From positions 682,001 through 746,000 of the forward strand of contig JAOWBW010000568.1 of the NCBI GenBank assembly GCA_026119855.1: a stretch of 64,000 nt of DNA, given 5' to 3'. The stretch comes from Campanula takesimana (taxonomy: Eukaryota; Streptophyta; Magnoliopsida; Asterales; Campanulaceae). The notes under the pieces were generated by a model. The model did no database searches. It had not been told where the DNA came from and was given only the letters and a program-made list of their open reading frames with translations. The position numbers were made by a program, and so were the translations under genes. Below, in pieces: positions 12,125 to 23,327 of this stretch (positions are counted from its first letter, which is position 1; every line of letters begins with the position of its first letter).

Positions 12125-12242
12125 TAATCAAACTGATAAGTACTCGGTTGATTTTCAAGGGTATTTTCGAAAAGTTTTTTAAACCGCTATTCACCCCCCC
12201 CCTCTAGCGGTTCTATACCCTTGTTGCCCTCTGGGACCAACA
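12125..12242 (+). mobile_element. Truncated 5' LTR fragment
   Basis: Equals the last 118 bp of the 3' LTR (from TAATCAAACTGATAAG to CCAACA). The first 1.3 kb of the LTR is missing. Confidence 0.88.
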
Positions 12243-12244
12243 AG

Positions 12245-12256
12245 TGGTATCAGAGC
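12245..12256 (+). other. Primer-binding site
   Basis: TGGTATCAGAGC, complementary to the 3' end of initiator methionine tRNA, two bases after the LTR. Confidence 0.92.
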
Positions 12257-12307
12257 ATATCCACCAAAACTTGTTTTTACAAGCTTAACCGCTTGGGTGC
12301 TGATCCA

Positions 12308-14705
12308 ATGGCAAACTCAAACACCCATATGATGCAAACATCCAATTCGAATCATTTGCCGATTCTGGATGAAGATAGTTTTATCTTTTGGACAGATAGG
12401 ATGATGAAACACATGATTTCATGTGATCGTAGACTGTGGACCGCGGTTACTGAAGGACCACATGTGCCTGTGAAAGCTAATCCTCGTGCAGGAACTGCAG
12501 GAGAACCAGCCGAAGTCAAAAAGCTGGAAAGTGAGTGGACTGATGCAGACCGCAATCTTGTGGACTTTGATGGAAGATCTATGTCCATGCTCGTATCAGC
12601 TATAGACCTAAGGACTCATTCAAAAGTTCTAAATTGCAAAACCGCAAAGACAACCTGGGATGCTATAGTTGATTTTCTGGAAGGAGATTCAGACACCAAG
12701 AAGAACCGCCTCTATCAACAGAGAAGACTCTTTGACTATTTTGTTAAAGATCCTAAAGAATCTCTTAGACAATGCTATGAGAGATTTATTGATATTGTTA
12801 ATGTTTGTTTTTCTCTTGGTCATACTTATTCTAATACAGATTTGAACATGAGATTCATGCAAGCTCTTGGTAGCAAATGGCTGATCAAAACTACAAACAT
12901 TGAAGACAACAAGGACTTGGAAGCTCTTGATCTTCGACACTTGTATGCCATGCTGAAGGTTTTTGAATTCAAGCTAGAAGAGGTGCATGAAACCGAAAGC
13001 AGATTTAAGACCCTCTCTCTAGCCGCATTCAACAATACCTCATCTCCAGTGTACAATCCAGATCATCATCAAACCGCACCTTCACTTGCAAACCGCTCCT
13101 CCTGATCAAAATGTTCCTACATACAATCCTCAAACCGCACCTCCTGATTATTACCAACAGTCTCATCAATCCTATTCCCAATCACATCAACCATATCCTC
13201 AACCTCATCAATCTTATCAGCAGTCTCATCAATCCTACACTCCTCCTCAAAGTTCTTATTCTCAGAGTGTAGCATCTCAATCTTTTTGCTCTAATCAAGT
13301 TGATTTTGATGACATGGATGATGAAGAATTTGCTTTGTATGTGAAGAAATACACCAAGTTCAGGAAGAACAATAGATCTCAATTTCCATCCCCCAAAGGA
13401 CCTGCAAAGTTTGTCCCTCCTACCAGATTCAACAAAACCGCAGATCCCAAGACAAGGCATGACTTGGTCTGTTATAACTGCAGACAGCCAGGTCACTTTG
13501 CTTCAAGTTGTCCCAAACCGCGATATGAAGCCGCGCCAGCAAAGAAACCATTCAACAAGAAGTTTGTCAAAAGAAGAGGAATGGTAGCTGACCAAGGGGA
13601 TCAACCGCTGACATGGATGGGTTCAGATTCAGATGACAGTGATGATGAAGAAACTGCAAATCTCTGCCTCATGGGATTTGAAGAAAGAGTTGAAATTGAT
13701 GAAAGTCTTCCACTGCCCAATCAACAAATGATGTCAGTTTCACCAAGAACTCCTGAGGCTAGATCAAGCAAAGCTCCTACAACACCAAACTGTATTCCTG
13801 AGGTTCAAGCCGACCAAAGCCATGATGACCAGGTATTAGAACGTGCTAATATTATATGTCAACAACATACTGTGCTTAAAAAGGCATATAAACTAATGAC
13901 TGCGGAACTTGAAGAATCCCAACGTGAATGTAAATCCCACAAGGAGGAAATTGAAAACCTCAAGCTCCAAATTGCTGGGATATCTAACATTGTGGATGAA
14001 ATCTGCTATCTGAAGGATAGAGCCGAGGTACTTCTCACCCAAATCCATGAGCTTACCGCACAAAGGGATGAACTTCAAAAACTGACCGATGTGTGGAATA
14101 AGTCTGGTGTCACCATGGAACAAATCCTTGATTCACAAATTCCTTCAAAGGAGAAAAGTGGATTAGGATTTAAAACTGATGATGGGTGTAAGTGTCTTTG
14201 TCTCTGTGCCGAAGGTGGTGTGATACCAACTGAACAAACCAAAGAAGTTCCTAAGGTTAATCATGCTGGTAAAAAGGGCTCAAAACAAGAAATTAAAAGG
14301 CAAAATTATTTCTATGAGTATCCTAAAAACCAGACTGGGAGAGATTCAAAGTGGAAAGAGAAATCCACAGCGGCTGAGGCAACCAAGGAAGTATTGAGTG
14401 ATGAAACCGCCCCTAGTCGGTTTAAGGAAATTCATATTGTTTTTCCTAAAGCCGCACCTAGGAGGAAGGTTGAGCTCAAGAAGGTAGTCTTTGCTAAAGC
14501 CAAAACCGCTGACCCAGTAAAACATGTGAAACCGAAGGTCAGTAAAGGGTTTGTAAAACCGCAACCAAAACCTGGATTTATTCATTGTGTCATTTGTGCC
14601 GATTATGGTCATGGTGCTGGTCATTGTCTTTTAAGGTTCACACCCAATGCCAAGGGACGTAAAAATCCTAAGGTCAAACAGGTGTGGGTCCCAAAAAGCT
14701 GCTAA
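12308..14705 (+). pseudogene. gag: gag of the Sirevirus-type element, frameshifted
   Basis: The capsid/nucleocapsid polyprotein. The first part (ATG at 12308, to 13105) has the Copia gag domain with FWTDRMMKHMI, TTWDAIVDFLEG and similar motifs. The second part (13086-14705) is in another frame, so an indel near 13060-13090 breaks the gene. Part two opens with an S/H/Q/Y-rich repeat, then a zinc knuckle CYNCRQPGHFASSC (13470-13511), an acidic patch, a coiled-coil stretch (about 13830-14130), and a second knuckle CVICADYGHGAGHC (14586-14627). It ends at TAA 14703-14705. The coiled coil after the knuckle is a Sirevirus feature. Pol follows in a different frame from part two. Confidence 0.88.
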
Positions 14706-14743
14706 CCCTAGGACCCAAAGAATAAGGGGGACCAAAAACTTTA

Positions 14744-17700
14744 ATGTTTATTTTTCAGATCTTATGCTTTATGGCTGGAACCGCAAAGAATAAGAAGGAT
14801 CTTTGGTACTTGGATAGTGGTTGCTCACGACACATGACCGGAGATAATGAACTTCTTTGTGATTTCATCAGCATGAGAGGACCCCCAGTAGTGTTTGGTA
14901 ACAACAAGAAAGGAGAAACAATAGGATATGGAGCAATCAAACGTGGAAAAGTGACTATTGAAAATGTGTCGCTAGTAGAAGGACTCAAGCACAACCTTCT
15001 CTCCATATCTCAGTTTTGTGACAAAGGAATGAACTGCAATTTCACCTCAACTAATTGTTTCATTAAAGATGAAACTTCTGGAGTCACTCTACTGACAGGC
15101 AACAGAACAGGTGATGTATATATGATAGATTTGAGTAATATTGTTTCTATTGCTGACCTCTGTTTTGTAGCAAAAAATGTTAGTGAAAGCAGCTGGTTAT
15201 GGCATAAGCGGCTCAGTCACTTGAACTTCAAATATCTAGCAAAACTGCAAAGGGACGGTCTTGTCAAAGGACTACCCAAAGTGGCTGACCATCATGATAA
15301 GAAATGTAAAGCATGCCAGCTTGGAAAGTAGCCCAAACAGTCATTTCCTAGTAAAACCGCACCTTCAACGAACCGCTGTTTGCAACTGCTACACATGGAT
15401 TTATTTGGACCTGTCCCAACCGCCAGTATCGGAAGAAACCGCTATACCTTGGTGGTTGTTGATGATTATTCAAGATATACATGGGTGGAAATGATGGCCT
15501 CAAAGGATGATACTTATGGCATCATAACCGCTCTCTTTAGACAGCTCCAAACTCAGAAATTGGATGACATCGTTTTCGTACGTTCAGATAATGGAACCGA
15601 ATTCACAAACAATGGTGTTGCCCAATATTGTGATGATCATGGAATAGATCATAATTTCTCTGCCGCTGGAGTTCCATAACAGAATGGAGTAGTGGAAAGA
15701 AAGAACAGGACTTTGATTGAAGCCGGGAAGACCATGATTGCAGAAGCAAAGCTTCCCAAATATTTCTGGGCCGAAGCTGTCAATACCGCATGTTTTACCC
15801 AGAACCGCTCCCTAATCATCAAAGTCCACAACAAAACTCCATATGAATTGTGGAGAGGCAGATCACCCAACATTGCCTTCTTTAAGATATTTGGATGCAA
15901 ATGCTACATCCTATACAATGGCAGAGAGCATCAAGGTAAATTTGATGCTAAAGCCGATGAATGTATTTTTGTTGGTTATTCTAAACATTCCAAAGCTTTT
16001 CGTTGTTTCAATAAGACATCATTAAAAATTATAGAGTCTGTCCATGTTACATTTGATGAACATGATCTTCTTGAGCCACATATGGCTCCAAATGTTGCTG
16101 ATGATTTTAGTGGTTTTGAGACAGGTACATCTTACCCTAATCATACAGCCGCAAACAACCAACCTACACAAACCGTTCCATCAGGTTCTCCAGCCGCTCA
16201 CAATCAAACCGCAAGTGGTGTTGCTGTTGAACCACTATCTTCTGATCCTATTCAAACCGTTGATCCAGTTCTAATCATCACCTTCAATGAAGATTTCAAT
16301 GATTATCAAGAAGAGTCTCCTCTAGAAAATCTTCAAGAAATTGTGGTTCATGAAGACCTCCCTCCAGAAATCAATGAGCATAGAGACTATCCAACTACCA
16401 ATGTATTAGGTCCTATCAGTTCTGGTGTTCAAACTAGAGGAAGCTTAACTCATAGAGATGACCACGGTTTGTTCACAACCGCCCTGTTGTCTCAGATAGA
16501 ACCGAAGAAGGTAGATGAAGCTCTAAGTGATCCTAGTTGGGTAATTGCAATGCAAGAAGAGCTTAATCAGTTTGAAAGATGCAAAGTTTGGACTTTAGTT
16601 CCAAGGCCCAGAGATCACATTGTAATTGGAACAAAATAGGTATACAGAAACAAGATAGATGAAAATGGTACTATAACAAGAAACAAAGCAAGGTTAGTTG
16701 CTCAAGGTTATAGGCAAGAAGAAGGGATCGACTATGATGAAACCTTTGCCCCTGTAACCAGACTTGAAGCCATTAGATTGTTCCTGGCCTATGCCTCCTT
16801 CAAGAAATTCAAGTTATATCAAATGGATGTGAAGAGTGCATTTCTGAATGGTGAACTACAAGAAGAAGTCTATGTAGCACAACCGCCAGGATTTGAAGAT
16901 AACAAATTACCTCATCATGTCTTCAAACTCAAGAAGGCCCTGTATGGACTCAAACAAGCACCAAGGGCATGTTATGACACTCAATCTAAATTTCTTATTG
17001 AACAAGGCTTCTCTCGAGGTAAAATGGATACAACCTTATTTATTGCTAAGCACAAAGGTCATTCATTATTAGTTCAAATATATGTTGATGATATTATTTT
17101 TGGTTCTACTAATGAAACTATGTGTGTTAAGTTTGAGAAGCTAATGAAAGGTAAATTTGAGATGAATATGATGGGAGAGTTGACATTCTTTCTTGGACTC
17201 CAAATCAAGCAATGTCATGATGGAATCTTTATCAATCAAGCCAAATACACCAAAGATTTGATCAAGAAATTTGGGCTTGAAACCGCAAAACCAGTAGATA
17301 CCCCAATGCAAAAGGCCTGCAGTTTGGATCGAGATGAACAAGGTAAAAAAGTAAATCAGACACTCTACCGAGGTATGATTGGCTCTCTTCTTTACTTAAC
17401 TGCAAGTAGGCCAGATATCATATTTAGTGTTTGTGTTTGTGCTAGATTTCAAGCTGACCCTAGAGAATCTCATCTTATGTGTGTTAAGTTTGAGAAGCTA
17501 ATGAAAGGTAAATTTGAGATGAGTATGATGGGAGAGTTGACATTCTTTCTTGGACTCCAAATCAAGCAATGTCATGATGGAATCTTTATCAATCAAGCCA
17601 AATACACCAAAGATTTGATCAAGAAATTTGGGCTTGAAACCGCAAAACCAGTAGATACCCCAATGCAAAAGGCCTGCAGTTTGGATCGAGATGAACAAGG

Positions 17701-18382
17701 TAAGAAAGTAAATCAGACACTCTACCGAGGTATGATTGGCTCTCTTCTTTACTTAACTGCAAGTAGGCCAGATATCATGTTTAGTGTTCGTGTTTGTGCT
17801 AGATTTCAAGCTGACCCTAGAGAATCTCATCTTATTGCTGTTAAACGTATTATTAGATATTTATGTGGGTCTGTTAACCTTGGACTTTGGTACTCCAAAG
17901 AATCTTCATTTGATTTGTTAGGTTATTCAGATGCTGACTTTGCAGCATGTAAGATTGATAGAAAGAGCACTAGTGGTACATGTCAGTTCCTTGGATCTCG
18001 GCTTGTATCATGGTCCAGCAAGAAACAAGCGTCGGTTTCAGTCTCAACCGCTGAAGCTGAATACATTGCGGCTGGAAGTTGTTGCTCTCAAATTCTCTGG
18101 ATGAAACAGCAGTTGGAAGACTATAAAGTATTTGAGAAGAACTGCCCTATCTACTGTGATAGTACTGCAGCAATTTCTATCTCCAACAATCCAGTACAAC
18201 ATTCAAAAACCAAGCACATTGACATTAGATATCATTTCCTCAAAGATCATGTTGAAAAGAAGAACATATTCCTAGCAAAGGTGGGAACCGATGATCAAAT
18301 AGCTGACATCCTCACCAAACCGCTTGAAAATTCAAGGTTCTTTCATTTACGAGGAGAAATGGGTATGCTGGAACTAACTTAA
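14744..18382 (+). pseudogene. pol: pol of the Sirevirus-type element (protease, integrase, RT, RNase H), with stops
   Basis: One continuous frame of about 1,213 codons interrupted by three stops: TAG 15329, TAA 15677 and TAG 16637. Domains in order: protease with DSGCSRHMTG (about 14813); integrase zinc finger (H-x4-H and CKACQLGK, about 15210-15328); integrase core with MDLFGPV, VRSDNGTEF and NGVVERKNRT; reverse transcriptase with MDVKSAFLNGEL and YVDDIIFGS (about 17080); and RNase H with GYSDADFAACKIDRKSTSG (about 17920) to the end. Integrase before RT fixes it as Copia. A 357-bp in-frame tandem duplication (17120-17833) lies after the YVDD motif. The product cannot be made as one protein without readthrough. 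Confidence 0.93.
17120..17833 (+). repeat. In-frame 357-bp tandem duplication inside RT
   Basis: Units 17120-17476 and 17477-17833 differ at only a handful of bases. Each encodes 119 residues from MCVKFEKLMKG to QADPRESHL. The frame is kept across both. Confidence 0.95.
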
Positions 18383-18966
18383 ATTATTTCATGTCTATTT
18401 ATCTCTTGGTTCTAATAAATTTTGTTAAGTATTTTGGCTCTATTAAGAAAATACAAAAATAGCTTGCGGTTCCATCAACATTGAAACCGCCTCAATAAGG
18501 ATTCCAGTCTAACCGAAGAGTCAAGAAGAACAACATCAGTTTGATCCAAACCGGAGTGTGATAGCAAAGATTCGGTTTGATCTACTGAAACCGCAGATAG
18601 ACTGAGAGACATCGGCTTCATCAAAACCGATGATGAGGAAAAGGTAAGTCGGTTTACTCAGACCGCTCAGGTATGCACAATTGCAGTTTAGTCCCTACTT
18701 TATGTCACTTCATTCTTTAAGGACCTTTGTGCAATTATTTCTGCATCATTAAATGCAAATCGACAGGTACACTGACGGTTAATTTTCCCTCAGCCGTCAT
18801 GGCCGCTCCACTACCCGAGGTGGTTAATTGAGTATAAAAGACAAATCATTTTTCAATTTAACCTTTTTACCTTCTTTCCCATTTTGGCAAATTTTTCTCT
18901 CTCCTCTGTACTCTTTGCGAACTCTCCGTACTCCGTCTAAAATTTCTTACTTAAACAATTTTTGAA
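18383..18966 (+). promoter_or_regulatory. pol-ORF3 spacer with TATA box
   Basis: Dense AACCGC, AACCG and CGGTTT motifs (18460-18690), then TATAAAA at 18833-18839, a CT-rich stretch and the ATG at 18967. The arrangement resembles a plant core promoter and leader for the downstream ORF. Promoter activity is inferred. Confidence 0.45.
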
Positions 18967-19035
18967 ATGGCACCAAAGAAAGTTATTGATCTTGCTTCTA
19001 CTTCTACATCGTCGAAATCATCGAAGCCAGATATG
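18967..19035 (+). CDS. Possible first exon of the third ORF
   Basis: 23 codons from ATG (MAPKKVIDLAST..., Ser/Lys-rich), ending exactly at ATG|GTATGA. If unspliced, the next codons are GTA TGA (stop). It shares frame 1 with the long ORF at 19507. Candidate acceptors at 19517 and 19534 do not restore phase, so splicing is unproven or an indel has intervened. Confidence 0.35.
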
Positions 19036-19506
19036 GTATGACTTTCTGAACCCTAACTCAGTTTATTTTCATATCCGCCATTGTTGTTGCTTGAAAAAGC
19101 TTGTTCATATTCTTTGTTCATTTTATGCTTTTTCTTCGAATTTTTGGTGGATATGTGTTCGCATTAGCCTATATATACTGATTATATGCTTTATTTTGTG
19201 ATTTGTGTTCAATTTTGAGCAAAATCAATTTTTGGGTTATTTGGTGTTCTTGCGCATTTTCGCAGATTATGGGTTCTAGTGATGTTATTTGCCTTAGTTT
19301 ATTTAGGACTTTGTTAGAATCTGCCCTTTGTGGTCGTTTTGGTATAAATCTTTCATATTTTGGTTAAGATTTTATTTTGCATGTTCATACTCTGTTCTTC
19401 GTGTTCTTCGTGCATTCAAACTCTTTTTCAAAAATTTCCCTCTTTGATCCGTTTTAATTTTACTATTCACATAATTTCTGTTTTTACATTTTTACCCTAA
19501 CTTTCC

Positions 19507-22500
19507 TTGAACCGCAGTTTGCTTGATATTTCAGACTGTTGGAAGGAAACTGCTGAAACTGCTGAAACTGCTAAACTGCTACCTTTATTTCTCATGTACG
19601 AACCTCAGTTCGTGACCATCATTTGCGCTGAATTTTTCGAGAATGGGATTGCTACAAATGCAGCTCTGTTGGATGTCAGGGGTGAAGAGATCAGAGATCT
19701 AGAAACAGGACAGGTGAAATATGAGGATGCTATCAAGTCCACCGTCTGTGGTAAGGAAGTGATCTTAACTGCATCCAAAATAGCAGTTCTTGCTGGTCTT
19801 GAGAACTCCGGTGTTATGGGTATCAAACCGGAGGTTTTGAGCAGTACAACTATGGAGTTGATTGGAGTTACTTCATTCTCCACTAAGAATTCCTCCAAAA
19901 AAGACTTTGGAGAGGTAATGGCTCATTTATGTGAATTAGTTGATTCTGGGGTAATGTGCAAGAATGGGAACCACAACAACTTCACCTCAGAATAATATGC
20001 TTACTGTGTAGCCATTCTCAAAGGGAAGAAACTGCACTGGCCCAAGATTGTGATGAAAGAGATGATAAATGCCTTGAACCGCCTTCATGCTGCTAAAGCC
20101 GCTGGAAAGTCTAAAGTCAGAACTCATTGCAGGATTTTGACTAAGTTTTTGCACCAAGACATTGACATTTTCAAGTTCTCATCAGAAAACAAGGATTATT
20201 GGTTGGATCCAATAGAGAAGTCAATTTTTGTATTATCAAAGCTTGATGCATTCAGAACCTCATTTGGATGGCGGTATGCACAGGCAGTTTGGAATGAGGA
20301 TCCTTTGCCTGAAGAAGAACGAGGAACTTATCCTGAGGCTCGGCTCAATAAATCAGGCAAACCGTATGCTGGTGCCATTGCTGATCAGGCCCATGCTACA
20401 ATGTTAAGGAATGAAGGTCAGACTGCTACCCTTAACAGATTGGGGTTAAGTCATTTGGCTCAAACCGCGGTACAGGCTGAGGGGGAGCCTGCGGTTGAGG
20501 GGGAGCCTGCAGTTCAATCTAGACCTGCGGCTCGTCCCAAGGAAACCACCACTTCAAGGAAGAGGAAGGGAACCACTACAATTCCTTCAATTATAACCAA
20601 GGCAGACCTAGCCAAACCTCCTCCTAAACCCTTATCTAAACCGACATCTAAACCTTCATCTTCTTCAACCTCATTTCCACCATTCAAACTGTCCCCTACT
20701 CTTTCAAAGCCTACTTCTTCCAAACCTTTAATTCCAAAACCTCAAATCAAACCTCTCTCTCCTATAAAACCCGATGTTGAGAAATCTCTAAAATTTGCCA
20801 TGGATGCGCATGCCCTCAAAGCTGCCAAAGCCAAATCCATTACATCAAAACCCTCATCTCCTCCTCAACCATCCATTCCTGAACTTATTCCTTCACCACA
20901 TCTTTTCATTCCTATCTCTTCTCCTCCTAAACCTTCACTTTCAAAACCGCCATCTGTTCAGTTCTCAGATGAACAGTTGGTTGAAATTTTCAAGGCCTTC
21001 CCAAACCTCAAACCTTCCACTCAAACCGAACCTGTGCAGACAGATGTATCTGAGGCTGCGGTTCAGATTGATCAGACCGAAGTGTCTGAGGCTGCGGTTC
21101 AGCCTGAGCAGACTATGATGTCTGAGGCAGCGGCTGTGCCTGAGCAAACTGGTGTGTCTGAGGCACAAGGTGAACCTGAGCAAGATGCTAAAATACTTGA
21201 GGTTCAACCACCTACGAAAAGGAGAAGGCTGGTAAAGAGAAGTGATTTTGAAGAGCACTGGCAAACTAGGAAACCAGGAGCTAGTGATTTCTCAGAGGCC
21301 CGTGGAAAGAAGGATCACTCACCTCTTGAGGGTCCATTTGCAAGGGAATTGAAAGAAAGGGCAGTATTGAGGAAAGCTGGTATTGACCCAATGATGGATG
21401 CAGTCTAACCTCCTGCACTTAAGAGAAAGTTGAGGTTTGACTCTCCAGAGCACACTCCTTCACCAGTTCAGTCACCTCTTGCTCAACCGGATTCTAGTCC
21501 TTCATCTCCAGATCTACCATATGCTCCTTCGGTTCTGCCACCTCCGGTTCAGACATTGGCTCTTCCTTTGGTTCAACCGACTGTTTTTTCTCCAGCTAAA
21601 CCTTCAGTTTCTAGTTCGGCTCAGACAACGGTTTCAATCAATAAACCGACCCCAAAGAAAAGAAAGAGTGCAGCTGAACTGGCAAGGTACTTGAAGCGGT
21701 TCAAGACTGAAACCTCAAGGGAAAGAAGGGCTGGAGCTCGTGCTCGTGCCGCCTCTAAAGCCGAAGATATACTCCTGAAGGCTGGCCGCCCCAACCCTTT
21801 TGCAATTTTCCCTGCTGATGAGAGTCAAACCTACGCTGATGGCCTTCTTCTCCAAGTCACAGATGTGCTTTTTGAAGAGATTGCAATTCAGATGATTATG
21901 ACTCTCTGCACTCAATTCTTCGTCAGGTATAACTGCAAAGTTTACCCTCCCTTATTTAAATGGAAGACTCGCCCCATGCCTTCACTTTCTATTTCTCCCT
22001 CTCAAATGTCTGTCTTGTGCCCTTCTCCTCCTGATTTTTCAACTGCAATTATCCGTGTTCCCCAAATCATTGAATTTGATCCAGTTGAATTTCAGTTAGC
22101 TTTAAGAGTTTCTATGGGTATCTCTCTTGATGATGCCCATACCATTCTAAAGGGCAAGGCACCCATCTCTGTTTCTGATGATGACATTGAGTCCATTCCT
22201 GACTTCACCCCCTCGGCTGATCCTACTCCTTCAATTCCTGCCTATCCTTTCTTACCCCTTATTGCTTCAACCGCCGATGTCATAACTGCGGTTAGAAATA
22301 TTCAGTCTCATCAGCAAACCTCTTCAGCTCGGCTTAACTCCCACCTCCTTTTAATCCAATATAGTCTTGATGCCATTAAGGGGGAGAGAGTAACTGAGAA
22401 AGTAACTGACAATTCAGAAATCAAAGAGATGCTGAAAGGGATTCTGGAAAATCAACTTGCACTTCAAGACATGGTCAGAACCAACCATGAACTTTACTCT

Positions 22501-22860
22501 CTAAAGCAGCAAGAAGTTGAATCCAGAATGGACTCCATTGAAGGAAAGCTTGTTATTCTTGCTCAACATTCTTTTGATAGCTCTGAGCACCTTATGCTTA
22601 GAACCGGCAAATTAATCAGACAAACTGCTGCTATGGAAAAGAGAATCAATGAACCAACTGTGGTTCGGCTTCGTGCAGCAGATTTGGTCGTTGAAACCGA
22701 TATTGCCTCCGGTTCTGGAAATGCTGCTCCAACCGACAATGCCAATGTTGATCAAGCCGCCCAAGATCAAGCTGCTGTTGATGATCAAGCCGCGCAGGTT
22801 AATATTGAAGAAAATGCTGCTGAAGTTAGAGCTCCTGCCGCCGGTGATGAAATAGACTAG
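19507..22860 (+). pseudogene. Giant third ORF (env-position) of Sirevirus-type element, two stops
   Basis: A single frame of about 1,117 codons broken by TAA at 19993 and TAA at 21406. The position after pol is where Sireviruses carry an envelope-like ORF, but I see no convincing signal peptide or transmembrane span. The N-terminal part (19507-20330) looks globular. The middle (20480-21050) is extremely Pro/Ser/Lys-rich with basic KRKG and KRRR clusters, followed by repeats of the type VSEAAVQ(P/I)(E/D)QT (about 21040-21180). The C-terminal part has a second globular region (about 21680-22160), a likely coiled coil (about 22370-22640) and an Ala/Asp/Gln-rich tail. Basic clusters and low-complexity linkers look more like a nuclear or nucleic-acid-binding protein than an envelope. 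Function unknown. Confidence 0.75.
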
Positions 22861-23314
22861 ATTTCATTTTCTTTGTCTTTTTGCTTTCCTTATAATTCAG
22901 TACATTGTAAGTTCAAAACCTTTATGATTGAATTATAATGAGAATGATTGCACATCATTCTGTTTTCAAAACTTTGTTTATTCAAACTGCTTGTTTGTGA
23001 AACAATGCTTGCAATTTCAAAACTTCATGCACTTCATTTCATCATGAAAATATTTTTAAGTGCATTTTGTTTTAAACATTCAGTTTAAACATGCATATCT
23101 GATTTTCAAAATCATATCACTTTATATGCATCTGAATGAATTTCTTGTCTATCTACTCTTCATTTTCTTTATTTTTGTGGTAGATTAGAAATCTATGATC
23201 TAGCATAGTGTGTGCATTGACTTGGGACATGCAATTTCATGAAATTTATTTCGGACATGTTTTTATCAAGTACAATGTTTTGCTATTATCATAGTGTGGT
23301 AATGGCATCAATCA
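22861..23314 (+). other. 3' untranslated region of the Sirevirus-type element
   Basis: T-rich non-coding sequence with TTTCAAAA and CTTCATTT motifs between ORF3 and the polypurine tract. Confidence 0.6.
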
Positions 23315-23327
23315 AATAGGGGGAGAT
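23315..23327 (+). other. Polypurine tract
   Basis: AATAGGGGGAGAT immediately before the TG of the 3' LTR. Primes plus-strand synthesis. Confidence 0.88.
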
